A stretch of 64,000 nucleotides of DNA, taken from Oscillospiraceae bacterium. Lineage in GTDB: Bacteria > Bacillota > Clostridia > Oscillospirales > Oscillospiraceae. Shown here in pieces: positions 63,979 to 64,000 of the stretch. Each line of letters starts with the position of its first letter. Position 1 is the first letter of the stretch. The stretch is taken from contig CACZKM010000007.1 of assembly GCA_902781745.1 (NCBI GenBank), positions 1 to 64,000 on the forward strand, read 5' to 3'. The notes beneath the pieces were generated by a model. It saw nothing but the letters and a program-made list of their open reading frames with translations. It was not told the origin of the DNA and did no database searches. The translations under genes were made by a program, and so were the position numbers.

Positions 63979-64000
63979 GCAGAGTTCCGTTTTCCGCAGA

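Overview
The window is a high-GC chromosomal segment from a low-oxygen, spore-forming Firmicute, most like the Oscillospiraceae/Flavonifractor group of gut clostridia. This rests on five things: high GC with Firmicutes-type Shine-Dalgarno sites and extended -10 promoters; several S-layer-homology (SLH) proteins; a SpoIVB-type peptidase; a SCIFF peptide with its radical SAM maturase; a glycyl radical enzyme and a T-box alaS leader. No phage block, insertion sequence or CRISPR array is visible.

Layout. 0-5 kb: a Lon-like protease missing part of its AAA+ core, tRNA-Leu(UAG), a MaoC hydratase, a patatin hydrolase and murI. 5-11.5 kb: a five-gene envelope O-acylation operon (SLH-SGNH, SGNH lipoprotein, DUF4358 lipoprotein, MBOAT, DHHW). 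11.5-18.2 kb: asnS, a uridine-kinase-like gene, an SLH-NlpC/P60 hydrolase, prfC and a YfbR-like phosphohydrolase. 18.3-20.9 kb: an AT-rich AlwI-type restriction-modification cassette. 21-24 kb: an ACT-domain gene with a UPF0210 gene, a P-loop protein and a zinc-ribbon protein. 24-30.2 kb: a copper ATPase fused to a CopZ-like domain, and a MoxR/VWA pair between two Uma2 genes. 30-32.7 kb: the SCIFF operon. 32.7-35.8 kb: two tandem SLH paralogues. 36-44.4 kb: spoIVB-like, a Gly-rich membrane protein with pspA, a three-module hybrid kinase, murB and an unknown gene. 44.9-48.5 kb: a C39-peptidase ABC exporter locus with three double-glycine peptide genes. 48.6-50.6 kb: a frameshifted cardiolipin synthase and a chimeric gene remnant. 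50.6-54.6 kb: NUDIX, ADP-ribosylglycohydrolase, an ECF sigma/anti-sigma pair and a small repeat protein. 54.6-57.7 kb: a glycyl radical enzyme with its activase. 58.6-62 kb: T-box, alaS and a HIT protein. 62.1-64 kb: a type I toxin-like locus, then ohrR with a radical SAM gene.

The main themes are envelope construction (SLH proteins, O-acylation, murI, murB, PspA), two separate ribosomal peptide systems (SCIFF and the C39 exporter), and small selfish or defence modules (AlwI-type cassette, type I toxin-like locus). Repeat-rich gaps hold at least three families of palindromic or composite elements. The most notable unexplained items are the C39/NHLM-like locus with tandem precursors and no modification enzyme, the 26-codon toxin with 5'-3' pairing and a masked ribosome site, the glycyl radical enzyme with GCVV instead of GCVE, and the Lon lacking sensor 1 and the arginine finger. 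Three genes (lon, the cardiolipin synthase, the chimera at 50.3 kb) look damaged, so read-level checking of the assembly matters there.
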